Assembly: GCA_020632715.1 (NCBI GenBank)
Contig: JACKFA010000001.1
Span: 186,001-250,000 of the forward strand
Reading direction: 5' to 3'
Length of the DNA stretch: 64,000 nt
From: Deltaproteobacteria bacterium
Lineage (GTDB): Bacteria; Myxococcota_A; UBA9042; PHBI01
Below, piece by piece: positions 40,241 to 48,360 of the stretch (position 1 is the first letter of the stretch; each line of letters starts with the position of its first letter). A program made the position numbers and the translations under genes. The notes below the pieces were generated by a model. The model had not been told where the DNA came from. It searched no databases and saw nothing but the letters and a program-made list of their open reading frames with translations.

Positions 40241-40246
40241 GTCACC

Positions 40247-41083
40247 TCATCTGCCGAGCCCGAGCCTGGCCTTCTGGGCCTTCAGGGCCGTCTCCTGGTC
40301 GGGCGTCACGAGGTGCTTCCCCGCGAGCCGGTGCGACGCGAGCCGCGCCTCGGGATCCGTCGCGAGCTCCGCGCGCACCCAGTTCGCGAGGAAGCCCTCC
40401 TCGCCGAGATCGGGGAGCAGCTCCCGCGCCTCGTCGGCGCGGCCCTCGTCGAGCAGGAGCAGGGCCGCGAAGGCCCTGAGCGGGGCGTTGTCGCCGCCGC
40501 TCATGCCCCGGCTCGCGCCGAGCGCCTCGTCGACGGCGCGCGCGCGGCAGGCGGCGAGGGTCATCGCCGTCGCGATCTCCGGGCGCGGCTCGAAGCCCTC
40601 GTCGCCCATCCGGAGCACCGCGTCCCGGCCGAGCACGTAGCGCGCGAGGTAGCGCTGCGCGCGGCGCGGATCCACCTCGCGGTCGCCGCCCGGGTGGAAG
40701 ACCTTCGCCGCCTCGGCGAGGATCCTCGCGAGCGGGCGCGCGAACGCGTCGTACGCGGCCTTCGCGCGACGCGGATCGCGCCCGGCGCGGTCGAGCGCCG
40801 TGAACGCCGCCGCGAAGGGCTTGAGCTTGCGCGCCGGATCGGCGGCCGCCGGCACCCCCTCGAGCAGCGCGCAGACCGAGACGTTCGTGAGCGAGCCGGG
40901 CCCGGGCGTGACCGCGTCCGGCGCGTCCAGGACCGGGGTCGCGTCCGCGGCGCGGGCCACGCCGGCGACGAGTGTGCACTGCACAACGGCTAGCGCGAGC
41001 CACCAGAGCCACCGCGATGACGACGCCGTGTGCACTGCACACGCCCCGCGGGCCGCCGCCCGCCGCTTTCCATCCCCGAGCAT
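40247..41083 (-). CDS. Exported alpha-helical protein of unknown function
   Basis: A 278-residue protein. From the ATG at 41083 it has a long basic leader before the hydrophobic segment RWLWWLALAVVQCTLVAGVARA and a cleavage site near ADA; a GTG at 41035 would give a more usual signal. I keep 41083 because a TACTAT element ends 6 bases before it. The mature part is helical with TPR/solenoid character: AKAAYDAFARPLARILAEAAKVF, DEALGASRGMSGGDNAPLRAFAALLLLDEGRADEARELLPDLG. No catalytic motif is visible. The small cysteine protein follows immediately, and a PEGA-domain protein is divergent 39 bases away. Confidence 0.75.
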   Translation of the reverse strand: MLGDGKRRAAARGACAVHTASSSRWLWWLALAVVQCTLVAGVARAADATPVLDAPDAVTPGPGSLTNVSVCALLEGVPAAADPARKLKPFAAAFTALDRAGRDPRRAKAAYDAFARPLARILAEAAKVFHPGGDREVDPRRAQRYLARYVLGRDAVLRMGDEGFEPRPEIATAMTLAACRARAVDEALGASRGMSGGDNAPLRAFAALLLLDEGRADEARELLPDLGEEGFLANWVRAELATDPEARLASHRLAGKHLVTPDQETALKAQKARLGLGR

Positions 41084-41089
41084 CGCGGC

Positions 41090-41095
41090 ATAGTA
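41090..41095 (-). promoter_or_regulatory. Leaderless-type -10 (TACTAT) for the gene at 41083
   Basis: On the minus strand TACTAT ends 6 bases before the ATG. A GTCACA lies 17 bases further upstream (41118-41113) and matches TTGACA at four positions. Confidence 0.4.
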
Positions 41096-41122
41096 GCCGC
41101 TCACCCGAGGTTTGTGACCGTC

Positions 41123-41869
41123 ATGCGCTCGCTCCACGCCATCCTCCTCCTCGTCGCCGCCCTCGCGCCGGCCCTCCCGGCCGCGGCCGCCGAGCCCGAC
41201 GCCGCGGGGGCGACCGCCGCGGGCGACGCCGACGACAACTATGTCCGCGTGACGCTCGAGCCGCCGGGGCCCACGCCCTTCTCGATGATCCGCTACGAGA
41301 TCACCGCGCGTCAGCCTGCCACAACCGCGGTGCACCGCCGCTCCCTTCCCGGCGAGGAGGAGGCGCTCCACGCGCTCGGCCTCCTGACGGCCTCCGAGGC
41401 GGAGGCGGTGCGCCGCCTCGTCGCCGACACCGGCGCGATGACGCTCCCCGACGCCCCCGCCCCGCCCCACGCGCCAGCGACCGCGCTCACGTGGCGGGTC
41501 GAGCTGCTCGTCGCCGGGGAGCGGCACACGTTCCTGGTCGCGGCCCCCGAGGCGCAGCCCGACCGGCGCTACGAGCGCCTCATCGACGGCGTCCGGCGCA
41601 CGGTCGTGCGCGTCGCCGGCGACCTCCCGTTCCGGAACGTGTTCTACGCGCCGAGCCGCAAGGGCTGGCTCAACGTCGCGAGCGTCCCGTCCGGGCGCCT
41701 CTTCGTCGACGACTTCGACACGCAGCTCGACACCCCGGTCTACGCCTACGAGGTGTCGAGCGGGGCGCACCAGATCCGCGTCAAAAGCGCCGACGGCCGC
41801 TACGATCGCACCTACGAGGTGCGCGTCGAGCCGGGCGGCACGACCAACCTCCGGGTCGACCTCCGCTGA
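41123..41869 (+). CDS. Secreted protein with C-terminal PEGA domain
   Basis: A 248-residue exported protein with signal MRSLHAILLLVAALAPALPAAAA. The ATG at 41123 is preferred over a frame-compatible start at 41030 because it begins the signal directly. The middle (about 30-170) is beta-rich without recognised motifs. The C-terminal 65 residues match the PEGA/carboxypeptidase-regulatory-like pattern: GWLNVASVPSGRLFVDDF...TPVYAYEVSSGAHQIRVKSADG...GGTTNLRVDL. PEGA domains usually sit on the cell surface. The gene is divergent from the exported helical protein and followed at once by a strong stem-loop, so it is monocistronic. Confidence 0.82.
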   Translation: MRSLHAILLLVAALAPALPAAAAEPDAAGATAAGDADDNYVRVTLEPPGPTPFSMIRYEITARQPATTAVHRRSLPGEEEALHALGLLTASEAEAVRRLVADTGAMTLPDAPAPPHAPATALTWRVELLVAGERHTFLVAAPEAQPDRRYERLIDGVRRTVVRVAGDLPFRNVFYAPSRKGWLNVASVPSGRLFVDDFDTQLDTPVYAYEVSSGAHQIRVKSADGRYDRTYEVRVEPGGTTNLRVDLR

Positions 41870-41870
41870 C

Positions 41871-41891
41871 GCCGCCGCCGCGAGCGGCGGC
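41871..41891 (+). terminator. Terminator-like stem directly behind the PEGA gene
   Basis: GCCGCCGC and GCGGCGGC form a perfect 8-bp stem around CGCGA, starting 2 bases after the TGA at 41869. Confidence 0.5.
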
Positions 41892-41942
41892 CCCGGTTGC
41901 CGAACGCGAGCACTTCGCCGACACTCCCGGCATGAGGCATCC

Positions 41943-43958
41943 ATGCGGGACATGAACCCCACGCCTGTCGCGCGCTCCGTCGGCTTCGTCGTCCTCGCCG
42001 CGGCCCTCTGGTTCGTGACGTCGCTCCTGTCGCCGTCGCCGACCCGGGTCGCGTCGCTCTCGTTCGAGGCGGCCGCGAAGGGCGTCGAGCTCCCGGAGGG
42101 CGCGACGGGCGCGACCGTCGTCGCGGCCGACCCCGGCGACGCCACCTGCGCGCGCGCCGTCACCGCCATCGCCTCGCGCGCCGAGGCGCCCGCGACCGCC
42201 GAGGCGCCCGCGACCGCCGACCCGCAGAAGCCCACGATCACCGTCCGCTGCGCGATGGTCGACGACGTGACCACGGTCTCGGCCCACATCGCGGGCGCCG
42301 GGATGACCCCGGTCGACGCCGCCGCCGCGCGCCAGCTCCCGACCTCGGCCTCGCTCCTGCCGCCGCTCCTCGGGATCCTCTTCGCGCTCATGTTCCGGAA
42401 GGTGCTCCTCGCCCTCTTCCTCGCGGTCGTGCTCGGCGCGCTCTTCGCGACCCGCGGCGATCCGCTCGCGGCCGTCGCGAAGACCGGTACCGACTACCTC
42501 CTGAACGTCGTCGTCGACAGCTGGAACCTCTACATCTTCGGCTTCACGCTGCTCCTCGTGGGGCTCGTCCACATCGCCATCAAGATGGGTGGCATGCGCG
42601 GCATCGTGAACGGCCTCTCGCGGATCGCGCGCGGGCGGCGCAGCGCCCAGGCCGCGGCGGGCGCGGTCGGCGTGGCCGTCTTCTTCGACGACTACGCGAA
42701 CACCGTGGTCGTCGGCTCCTCGGTGCGCCCGCTCACCGACAGCCACCGCGTGAGCCGCGAGAAGCTCGCCTACATCGTCGACTCGACGGCCGCCCCGGTC
42801 GCCGGGCTCGCGGTCATCTCGACCTGGATCGGCTTCGAGATCACGACCTTCAACCAGCAGCTCGACAGCATCAAGACCGTCGCCGCGAGCGGCTACGAGT
42901 TCTTCTTCCAGATCCTCCCCTACCGCTTCTACTGCATCTTCGCGATCCTGCTCGTGTTCCTCGTCGCGTGGACCGGGCGCGACTTCGGGCCGATGCTCAA
43001 GGCCGAGCGGCGCGCCTTCAAGCTCGGCCACGTCCGCCGCCCCGAGGCCACGACCGACGGCGGCGCCCCCATCGACGCCACCCCGCGGCACGAGACGGCC
43101 ATGAAGCCCGGCGCCCCGGCGCGCTGGTTCAACGGCGTCATCCCCATCCTCGTCGTTATCCTCGGCGCCTTCATCGGGTCGGTCGTCATCGGCGGCGCGA
43201 ACCTCGACGCGACGAAGCCCGGCTGGGACCACGGCCTCGGGCTCCTCGCCGAGTGGCGCGAGGCCTTCATCGCGTCGAGCGACGACACGATGGCCATCCT
43301 GTTCTGGTCGGCGCTCGCGGGCGCCGTCGTGGCCTTCGCCCTCGCGCTCGGGCAGCGCATCCTGACCCCGGTCGAGAGCGGGCGCGCCTTCTTCGACGGC
43401 GCCTGGATGATCGCGCCCGTCATCGCGATCCTGGTGCTCGCCATCGCGCTCCGCCACGTCACCGACGAGCTCGGGACGCCCCAGTATCTCGTCGCGCTCA
43501 TCGGCGACCTCCCGCTCTGGGTGATGCCGGCGGCGATCTTCGTGCTCGCGGCGTTCATCGCGTTCGCGACCGGCACGAGCTGGGGGACGATGGGGATCCT
43601 CATCCCGGTCGCGCTGCCGCTCGTCGCGGCGATGGCGCACGGGCAGCCGAACGGCGAGATCGTGCTCGTGCTCGCGGGCTCGGCGGTGCTCGACGGCGCC
43701 ATCTTCGGCGACCACTGCTCGCTCATCAGCGACACCACCATCATGAGCTCGCTCTCGTCGGGCTGCGACCACATCGACCACGTGAAGACACAGCTCCCGT
43801 ACGCGCTCCTCGCCATGGTCGTGGCGGGAGGGCTCGGCTACCTCGCGATGGCGTGGAGCCCGGTCGAGCTCCCCGTGTGGGCCGTGTACCTCGCGGGGCT
43901 CGGCGTGATGTGGCTCTGGCTCGTCCTGCGCGGTCGGCGCGCGGAGGGAGGGACCTGA
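41943..43958 (+). CDS. NhaC-family Na+/H+ antiporter
   Basis: A 671-residue inner-membrane antiporter of the NhaC superfamily. One N-terminal helix (FVVLAAALWFVTSLL) leads to a 90-residue region outside the membrane that many homologues lack. The core starts near residue 135 (LLPPLLGILFALMFRKVLLALFLAVVLGALF). Conserved-looking stretches include AVFFDDYANTVVVGSSVRPLTD, STAAPVAGLAVISTWIGFE, FATGTSWGTMGILIPVALPL and DGAIFGDHCSLISDTTIMSS, the last being a hallmark of the family with the DHCSPISD-type motif. It should exchange sodium or another cation or amine for protons. The Memo gene starts 4 bases after the stop codon, so the two are co-transcribed. Confidence 0.93.
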   Translation: MRDMNPTPVARSVGFVVLAAALWFVTSLLSPSPTRVASLSFEAAAKGVELPEGATGATVVAADPGDATCARAVTAIASRAEAPATAEAPATADPQKPTITVRCAMVDDVTTVSAHIAGAGMTPVDAAAARQLPTSASLLPPLLGILFALMFRKVLLALFLAVVLGALFATRGDPLAAVAKTGTDYLLNVVVDSWNLYIFGFTLLLVGLVHIAIKMGGMRGIVNGLSRIARGRRSAQAAAGAVGVAVFFDDYANTVVVGSSVRPLTDSHRVSREKLAYIVDSTAAPVAGLAVISTWIGFEITTFNQQLDSIKTVAASGYEFFFQILPYRFYCIFAILLVFLVAWTGRDFGPMLKAERRAFKLGHVRRPEATTDGGAPIDATPRHETAMKPGAPARWFNGVIPILVVILGAFIGSVVIGGANLDATKPGWDHGLGLLAEWREAFIASSDDTMAILFWSALAGAVVAFALALGQRILTPVESGRAFFDGAWMIAPVIAILVLAIALRHVTDELGTPQYLVALIGDLPLWVMPAAIFVLAAFIAFATGTSWGTMGILIPVALPLVAAMAHGQPNGEIVLVLAGSAVLDGAIFGDHCSLISDTTIMSSLSSGCDHIDHVKTQLPYALLAMVVAGGLGYLAMAWSPVELPVWAVYLAGLGVMWLWLVLRGRRAEGGT

Positions 43959-43961
43959 GAC

Positions 43962-44771
43962 ATGGCAGGGACGGCGCTACGACGTGGCGCCCCGCGGCCT
44001 TCGGCGCTCGCGGGGCGGTGGTATCCCGGGGACGCCCGCGCGCTCGGGCAGAGCGTGCGCGACTACGTCGCGGACGCCGGTGAGCGCGAGGTCGGCGGCG
44101 TCGTGCGCGCGGTGATCGCGCCGCACGCGGGGCACGTGTACTCGGGCCCCATCGCGGGGGTGGCGTTCGCGGCGCTCGCGGAGGGCCCGCGCTTCCGGCG
44201 CGTGGTGCTCGTCGGCCCGGCGCACCGCGTCGCCTTCCAGGGCATCAGCGCCGGCGACTTCGCGCGCTACGAGCTGCCGACCGGCGAGGTGACCGTCGAC
44301 CGCGAGGCCATCGCGGCGCTCGAGGCCGCCGGGCTCGTCGGGTGCGTGCCGGAGGCGCACGCCGAGGAGCACTGCCTCGAGATCGAGCTGCCGTTCGTGC
44401 TCGAGACGCTCGGCGACGTGCCCATCGTCCCGCTCCTCGTGGGCCGCGCGACGGGTGAGCAGGTGGCCCGCGCGCTCGCGGCGACGCTGCGCGACGACGA
44501 CCTCCTCCTCGTGTCGAGCGATCTCAGCCACTATCAGCCCTACGACGAGGCGCGCGCGCAGGACCTAACCACCCTCGCGGCCATCGCGGCCGGGCGCGGC
44601 GAGGAGCTCGACGGGCACGACGCCTGCGGCTATCGCGGCATCCAGGGCGCGCTCCAGGTCGCGCGGAGCCGCGGCTGGCGCCCCGAGGTGCTCGACTACC
44701 GGTCGAGCGGCGACACGGCGGGCGACAAGCGGGCGGTCGTCGGCTACGGAGCCGTGGCGATCGTCGCGTAG
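43962..44771 (+). CDS. AmmeMemoRadiSam system protein B (Memo-like)
   Basis: A 269-residue protein of the Memo family, related to class III extradiol dioxygenases. Family residues are visible in RPSALAGRWYPGD, VIAPHAGHVYSGP, VVLVGPAHRV, EEHCLEIELPFVLETLG, LLLVSSDLSHYQPYDEA and HDACGYRGIQGAL, the histidines and cysteine corresponding to the usual metal-site pocket. In the three-part system Memo occurs with an AMMECR1 protein and a radical SAM enzyme; neither is in this window. It follows the antiporter gene by 4 bases. A terminator-like stem lies behind it. The function of bacterial Memo proteins is still unsettled. Confidence 0.93.
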   Translation: MAGTALRRGAPRPSALAGRWYPGDARALGQSVRDYVADAGEREVGGVVRAVIAPHAGHVYSGPIAGVAFAALAEGPRFRRVVLVGPAHRVAFQGISAGDFARYELPTGEVTVDREAIAALEAAGLVGCVPEAHAEEHCLEIELPFVLETLGDVPIVPLLVGRATGEQVARALAATLRDDDLLLVSSDLSHYQPYDEARAQDLTTLAAIAAGRGEELDGHDACGYRGIQGALQVARSRGWRPEVLDYRSSGDTAGDKRAVVGYGAVAIVA

Positions 44772-44781
44772 AGGCCCGTGA

Positions 44782-44798
44782 GGCCGCCGAGAGCGGCC
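44782..44798 (+). terminator. Terminator-like stem behind the Memo gene
   Basis: GGCCGC and GCGGCC form a perfect 6-bp stem around CGAGA, 11 bases after the stop codon and 17 bases before the sspB promoter. Confidence 0.45.
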
Positions 44799-44815
44799 GG
44801 CGCCGCTCCTCCTGC

Positions 44816-44845
44816 TTTACACGCTGGGAATCGCTCTGTTATGAG
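44816..44845 (+). promoter_or_regulatory. Leaderless promoter of sspB
   Basis: TTTACA (44816-44821), an 18-base spacer and TATGAG (44840-44845), which ends 7 bases before the ATG at 44853. This is the most complete of the leaderless-type promoters in the window. Confidence 0.55.
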
Positions 44846-44852
44846 CGGCCCC

Positions 44853-45410
44853 ATGACGAACGAGGTCCTGGGCCAGCAGAAACGCCGCCAGCTCCTGCAG
44901 ATGCTCGATCGCGGCCTCGTCATGCTGCACCTCGACCCGCGGGAGCCTGGCGTCAGCGTGCCGCCGCAGTTCGCGGGGGAGCCGGTGCTGCGCCTGAACC
45001 TCGCCTACGGCTTCAACCTGCCGGCGCTCGACATCGACGCGCAGGGCGTCTTCGCCGTGCTGTCCTTCTCCGGGCAGAACTTCGGCTGCACGCTCCCGTG
45101 GGACGCCATCTTCGCGATGACCGCCCCGCACGACAACCACGAGGGCATGGTGTGGGCCGAGTCCGTGCCCCAGGAGCTCGCCCCCTACTTCCAGAGCCTC
45201 GGGGTGCGGCGCGGCGCGATGCCGGTGAGCCTGCGCGTCGAGCGCGGCGTGCGCGCGGTCGAGGAGGAGGGGGAGCCCGGCCCCGGGGAGGCCGAGGCGG
45301 CGCCGCCACCGCGGCCGTTCCAGGTGCACGACGGGGGGCGGGCGGACGACGCCGGCCCACGCGACCCGCGCGACCCGACGCGCCCGAAGCTCACCGTCGT
45401 CGGCGATTGA
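44853..45410 (+). CDS. sspB: ClpXP adaptor SspB
   Basis: A 185-residue SspB-like adaptor, which binds ssrA-tagged and other substrates and delivers them to ClpXP. The core (about 1-110) shows KRRQLLQMLDRGLVMLHLDPR, GVSVPPQFAGEPVLRLNLAYG and GVFAVLSFSGQNFGCTLPWDAIFAM, matching the substrate-binding fold. A long acidic and proline-rich flexible tail follows, ending RPKLTVVGD. E. coli SspB ends with a short ClpX-docking peptide (LRVVK); LTVVGD is a plausible counterpart. I use 44853 because the -10 element overlaps the earlier ATG at 44841. mutL begins 20 bases later, likely in the same transcript. Confidence 0.9.
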   Translation: MTNEVLGQQKRRQLLQMLDRGLVMLHLDPREPGVSVPPQFAGEPVLRLNLAYGFNLPALDIDAQGVFAVLSFSGQNFGCTLPWDAIFAMTAPHDNHEGMVWAESVPQELAPYFQSLGVRRGAMPVSLRVERGVRAVEEEGEPGPGEAEAAPPPRPFQVHDGGRADDAGPRDPRDPTRPKLTVVGD

Positions 45411-45429
45411 TGCGCGCGGAGCGCCGCTG

Positions 45430-47292
45430 ATGGGGCGCGTCTCCGTCCTCCCGGACGCGCTGGCGAACCAGATCGCCGCGGGCGAGGTCGTGGAGCGGCC
45501 GGCGTCGGTCGTGAAGGAGCTCGTCGAGAACGCGCTCGACGCGGACGCGAGCCGCGTCGTCGTCGAGATCGCGGGCGGCGGCGCCGAGCTCGTGCGCGTC
45601 GTGGACGACGGCGTCGGCATGGCCGAGGACGACGCCCGCACGGCCCTCCTGCGGCACGCGACCAGCAAGATCGGCCGCGCCGACGACCTCCTCGCCATCC
45701 ACACCCTCGGCTTCCGCGGCGAGGCGCTGCCCTCCATCGCCTCGGTGAGCCGCTTCAAGCTCACGACGCGCGAGCGCGAGCGCGACGCCGGCGTCGAGAT
45801 CGCCGTCGACGGCGGCGGCGAGATGCGGGTCCGCGCCGCGGGCTGCCCGACCGGCACGACCATCGAGGTGGCCGACCTCTTCTACAACGTGCCGGCGCGA
45901 CGCAAGTTCCTGAAACAGAAGGCGACCGAGGTGAGCCACGTCGCGAACCTCATCACCGCGATGGCGCTCGGGCACCCGCACGTCCACTTCCGCCTCGTGC
46001 GCGACGGGAAGGTCGCCGCGGACTACCCGGTCGCGCGCCGGCTCGACCAGCGGATCTTCCAGGTGCTCGGGAAGGACGTGACCCGGCGGCTCCACGAGGT
46101 GCGCCTCGACGGGCCCGTGCGCGTCCTCGGCTACATCTCCGACGGGACCTACGTGAAGGCGAACGCGAGCGCCGTGCACACCTTCGTGAACGGCCGCCAC
46201 GTGCGCGATCGCACCGTCACGCACGGGCTCCTCTCGGCCTACGTGGGGCGTCTCGAGCGCGGCTACTACCCGCACGCGGTGCTCTACGTCCACGTCCCGT
46301 ACGACCAGGTCGACGTGAACGTGCACCCGGCGAAGGCGGAGATCCGCTTCGTCGACGGCGGGAGCGTGCACGAGGCCATCTCGCGCGCCTGCCGTATCAC
46401 GCTCACGGGGCTCGGCGGGTCCGTCGGGGAGCCCGAGCGCCGGGTCTACGAGGGGGCGCGCCTCGGCGGGGCGCCCCCGCCGCCGCGGCAGCAGGCGTTC
46501 GCGTGGCACCTCGGCGCGCCGCGGCCCATCGGGCCCGTGCGCGAGGCCGACGGCGGCTACGGGCGCGGCGGGGCCTTCTACGAGCGCGAGCGGCGGCCGC
46601 TGCCGCCGATCCCCGCGCGCCCCTGGTCCCCGGCCGGGGAGGCCGCGCCGGCGCCGGCGGGCCCCGCGGCGTCCGGGGCGACGCCGGCCCCGCCGTCTCC
46701 GGTCGCGACCGTCACCGCGAGCGCACGCCCGGCGGTCGCGGCGCGGGCGCCGGCGGGCGGCATGCGGGTCCTCGGGGAGTGGGGCCCCGGGCTCCTCGTG
46801 GTCGCCGAGGACGACGCGCTCACGGTCGTCGAGCCCGTCGCCGCCTGGGCGTTCGTCTTCTCGCGGGCCCTCGCCGAGCTGTCCGCCGCGGAGCCGCTCA
46901 TGTTCCCGACCCAGCGCGAGCTCGACGCGGGCGACGCCGGCCGCCTCGAGGCCGTGCGGGCCGAGCTCGCAGCCCGCGGTGTCGAGGTCGAGCCCTTCGG
47001 CGGGCCGACGTGGCAGCTCGTCGGCGTGCCCGCGACGCTCGCGGGGACCGCCCCCGACGCGCTCTTCGACGCGCTCCTCGGGCGCCTCCGGGGCGGCCCG
47101 GCGACGCTCTCCGGCGCGCTCGACGCGCTCGCCGGGGCGGCGGCCGCGAGCGCCCCGCGCGGCCTTGATGCAGCGCACAATCTCCTCGCGCAGATCGTTG
47201 CGCATGGCGGCCTCGAGGCGTTGTGCACTGCAACACCGAAGGCCGCGTGGCGGGTGAGCCTCGCGACGCTCGCGAAGGAGCTCGGGCGCTGA
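45430..47292 (+). CDS. mutL: DNA mismatch repair protein MutL
   Basis: A 620-residue MutL that couples MutS recognition to strand removal. The N-terminal GHKL ATPase is complete: LPDALANQIAAGEVVERPASVVKELVENALDA, DDGVGM, RHATSKI, TLGFRGEALPSIASV and NVHPAKAEIRF. A proline/alanine-rich linker (about 345-440) leads to a C-terminal domain from GMRVLGEWGPGLLVVAEDDAL to the end. There the DQHAxxERxxxE endonuclease motif is absent: the equivalent stretch reads VVEPVAAWAFVFSRALAEL. The CPHGRP motif is also missing. It is therefore a non-nucleolytic MutL, as in E. coli, although MutH is not seen here. miaA overlaps its end. Confidence 0.94.
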   Translation: MGRVSVLPDALANQIAAGEVVERPASVVKELVENALDADASRVVVEIAGGGAELVRVVDDGVGMAEDDARTALLRHATSKIGRADDLLAIHTLGFRGEALPSIASVSRFKLTTRERERDAGVEIAVDGGGEMRVRAAGCPTGTTIEVADLFYNVPARRKFLKQKATEVSHVANLITAMALGHPHVHFRLVRDGKVAADYPVARRLDQRIFQVLGKDVTRRLHEVRLDGPVRVLGYISDGTYVKANASAVHTFVNGRHVRDRTVTHGLLSAYVGRLERGYYPHAVLYVHVPYDQVDVNVHPAKAEIRFVDGGSVHEAISRACRITLTGLGGSVGEPERRVYEGARLGGAPPPPRQQAFAWHLGAPRPIGPVREADGGYGRGGAFYERERRPLPPIPARPWSPAGEAAPAPAGPAASGATPAPPSPVATVTASARPAVAARAPAGGMRVLGEWGPGLLVVAEDDALTVVEPVAAWAFVFSRALAELSAAEPLMFPTQRELDAGDAGRLEAVRAELAARGVEVEPFGGPTWQLVGVPATLAGTAPDALFDALLGRLRGGPATLSGALDALAGAAAASAPRGLDAAHNLLAQIVAHGGLEALCTATPKAAWRVSLATLAKELGR

Positions 47293-48224
47293 GCGCGGCG
47301 ACGCTGGTCGTGGTCGGCCCGACGGCGGCCGGGAAGAGCGCGCTCGCGATGGCGCTCGCCGAGCGGCTCGACGGCGAGATCGTGGCGGCCGACAGCGTGC
47401 AGATCTACCGCGGGCTCGACGTCGGGAGCGCGAAGCCGACGGCCGCCGAGCGCGCGCGCGTGCCGCACCACGGCCTCGACCTCCTCGATCCGCGCGAGCA
47501 GAGCGACGCCGGGCGCTGGCTCGCGGCCGCCGAGGCGGCGCTCGCGGACATCGCCGCGCGCGGGCGCCGGGCCATCGTGTGCGGCGGGACCGGGCTCTAC
47601 GTTCGGGCGCTGCTCGACGGGCTCGCGGCGACGCCGGCCGTCCCCGAGGCCGTGCGCGCCGAGGTCGACGCCCTCCTCGCGGACGGGGGCCCCGCGCGCG
47701 CCCACGCCGCCCTCGCGGCCGTCGACGCGGGCGCCGCCGCGCGGATCGCCCCGCGCGACGCCCAGCGGATCGGTCGGGCGCTCGCCGTGTACCGCGCGAC
47801 CGGTCGACCGCTGAGCGCGTGGCAGGCCGAGCACGCGGAGGCGCGCCGCGCGCGGGCCGCCGACCGGGCGCCTGCGCGGATCCTCGCCCTCTGGCCCGAC
47901 CGCCCCACGCTCTACGCGCGCGTCGACGCCCGCGCCACCGCCATGGTCGCCGCGGGGCTCCTCGCCGAGACGCGCGCGCTGCTCGCGGGTGGCGTGCCCA
48001 CCGACGCGCCGGGGCTCGCGTGCCTCGGTTACCGCGAGGCGCGCGCGGTCCTCGCCGGGGAGGCGCCCGAGGACGGGCTCGCGGAGCGGGTCGCGCTCGG
48101 CCACCGCCGCTACGCGAAGCGGCAGCTCACCTGGTTCCGGCGCCTCGTCGCGGAGGACGCCCGCGCCGTTCACCTCGATCCCAGCGCGCTCGACGTGCTG
48201 GAGCGCGCGCTCGCGCTCGCCTGA
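47247..48224 (+). CDS. miaA: tRNA dimethylallyltransferase MiaA
   Basis: A 325-residue enzyme that adds a dimethylallyl group to A37 of tRNAs reading UNN codons. The P-loop LVVVGPTAAGKSALAMALAE is followed by IVAADSVQIYRGLDVGSAKPT, HHGLDLLDP, IVCGGTGLYVRALL, CLGYREA and RRYAKRQLTWFRR, all MiaA hallmarks. The start is not clear: there is no ATG near the P-loop. GTG at 47247 overlaps mutL by 46 bases; GTG at 47223 or CTG at 47289 are alternatives. The mutL-miaA order is common in bacteria and the overlap indicates coupling. An hfq gene, often next to miaA, is not present. Confidence 0.94.
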   Translation: MAGEPRDAREGARALSAATLVVVGPTAAGKSALAMALAERLDGEIVAADSVQIYRGLDVGSAKPTAAERARVPHHGLDLLDPREQSDAGRWLAAAEAALADIAARGRRAIVCGGTGLYVRALLDGLAATPAVPEAVRAEVDALLADGGPARAHAALAAVDAGAAARIAPRDAQRIGRALAVYRATGRPLSAWQAEHAEARRARAADRAPARILALWPDRPTLYARVDARATAMVAAGLLAETRALLAGGVPTDAPGLACLGYREARAVLAGEAPEDGLAERVALGHRRYAKRQLTWFRRLVAEDARAVHLDPSALDVLERALALA

Positions 48225-48360
48225 GCCCGGGCGGCGCCGCGCGACAAAGGCGAATTCGGAGCTTCAGCGCGCGTTGCGCGCTGCCGATCAGACCCCTATG
48301 CTGAACCCCGCGAAGGACGAGCGCGCGGCCCCGCCGCCCCCCGCTGAGCACGAAAGAGGC

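Noticed and set aside
42929..43816. Minus-strand 295-codon frame inside the NhaC gene
   Set aside because: No start context or domain; it is antisense to transmembrane coding sequence with strong family motifs.
48237..48250. Terminator at the GC-rich dyad behind miaA
   Set aside because: The GGCGCC-centred dyad is short and there is no loop; I could not distinguish it from base-composition chance.
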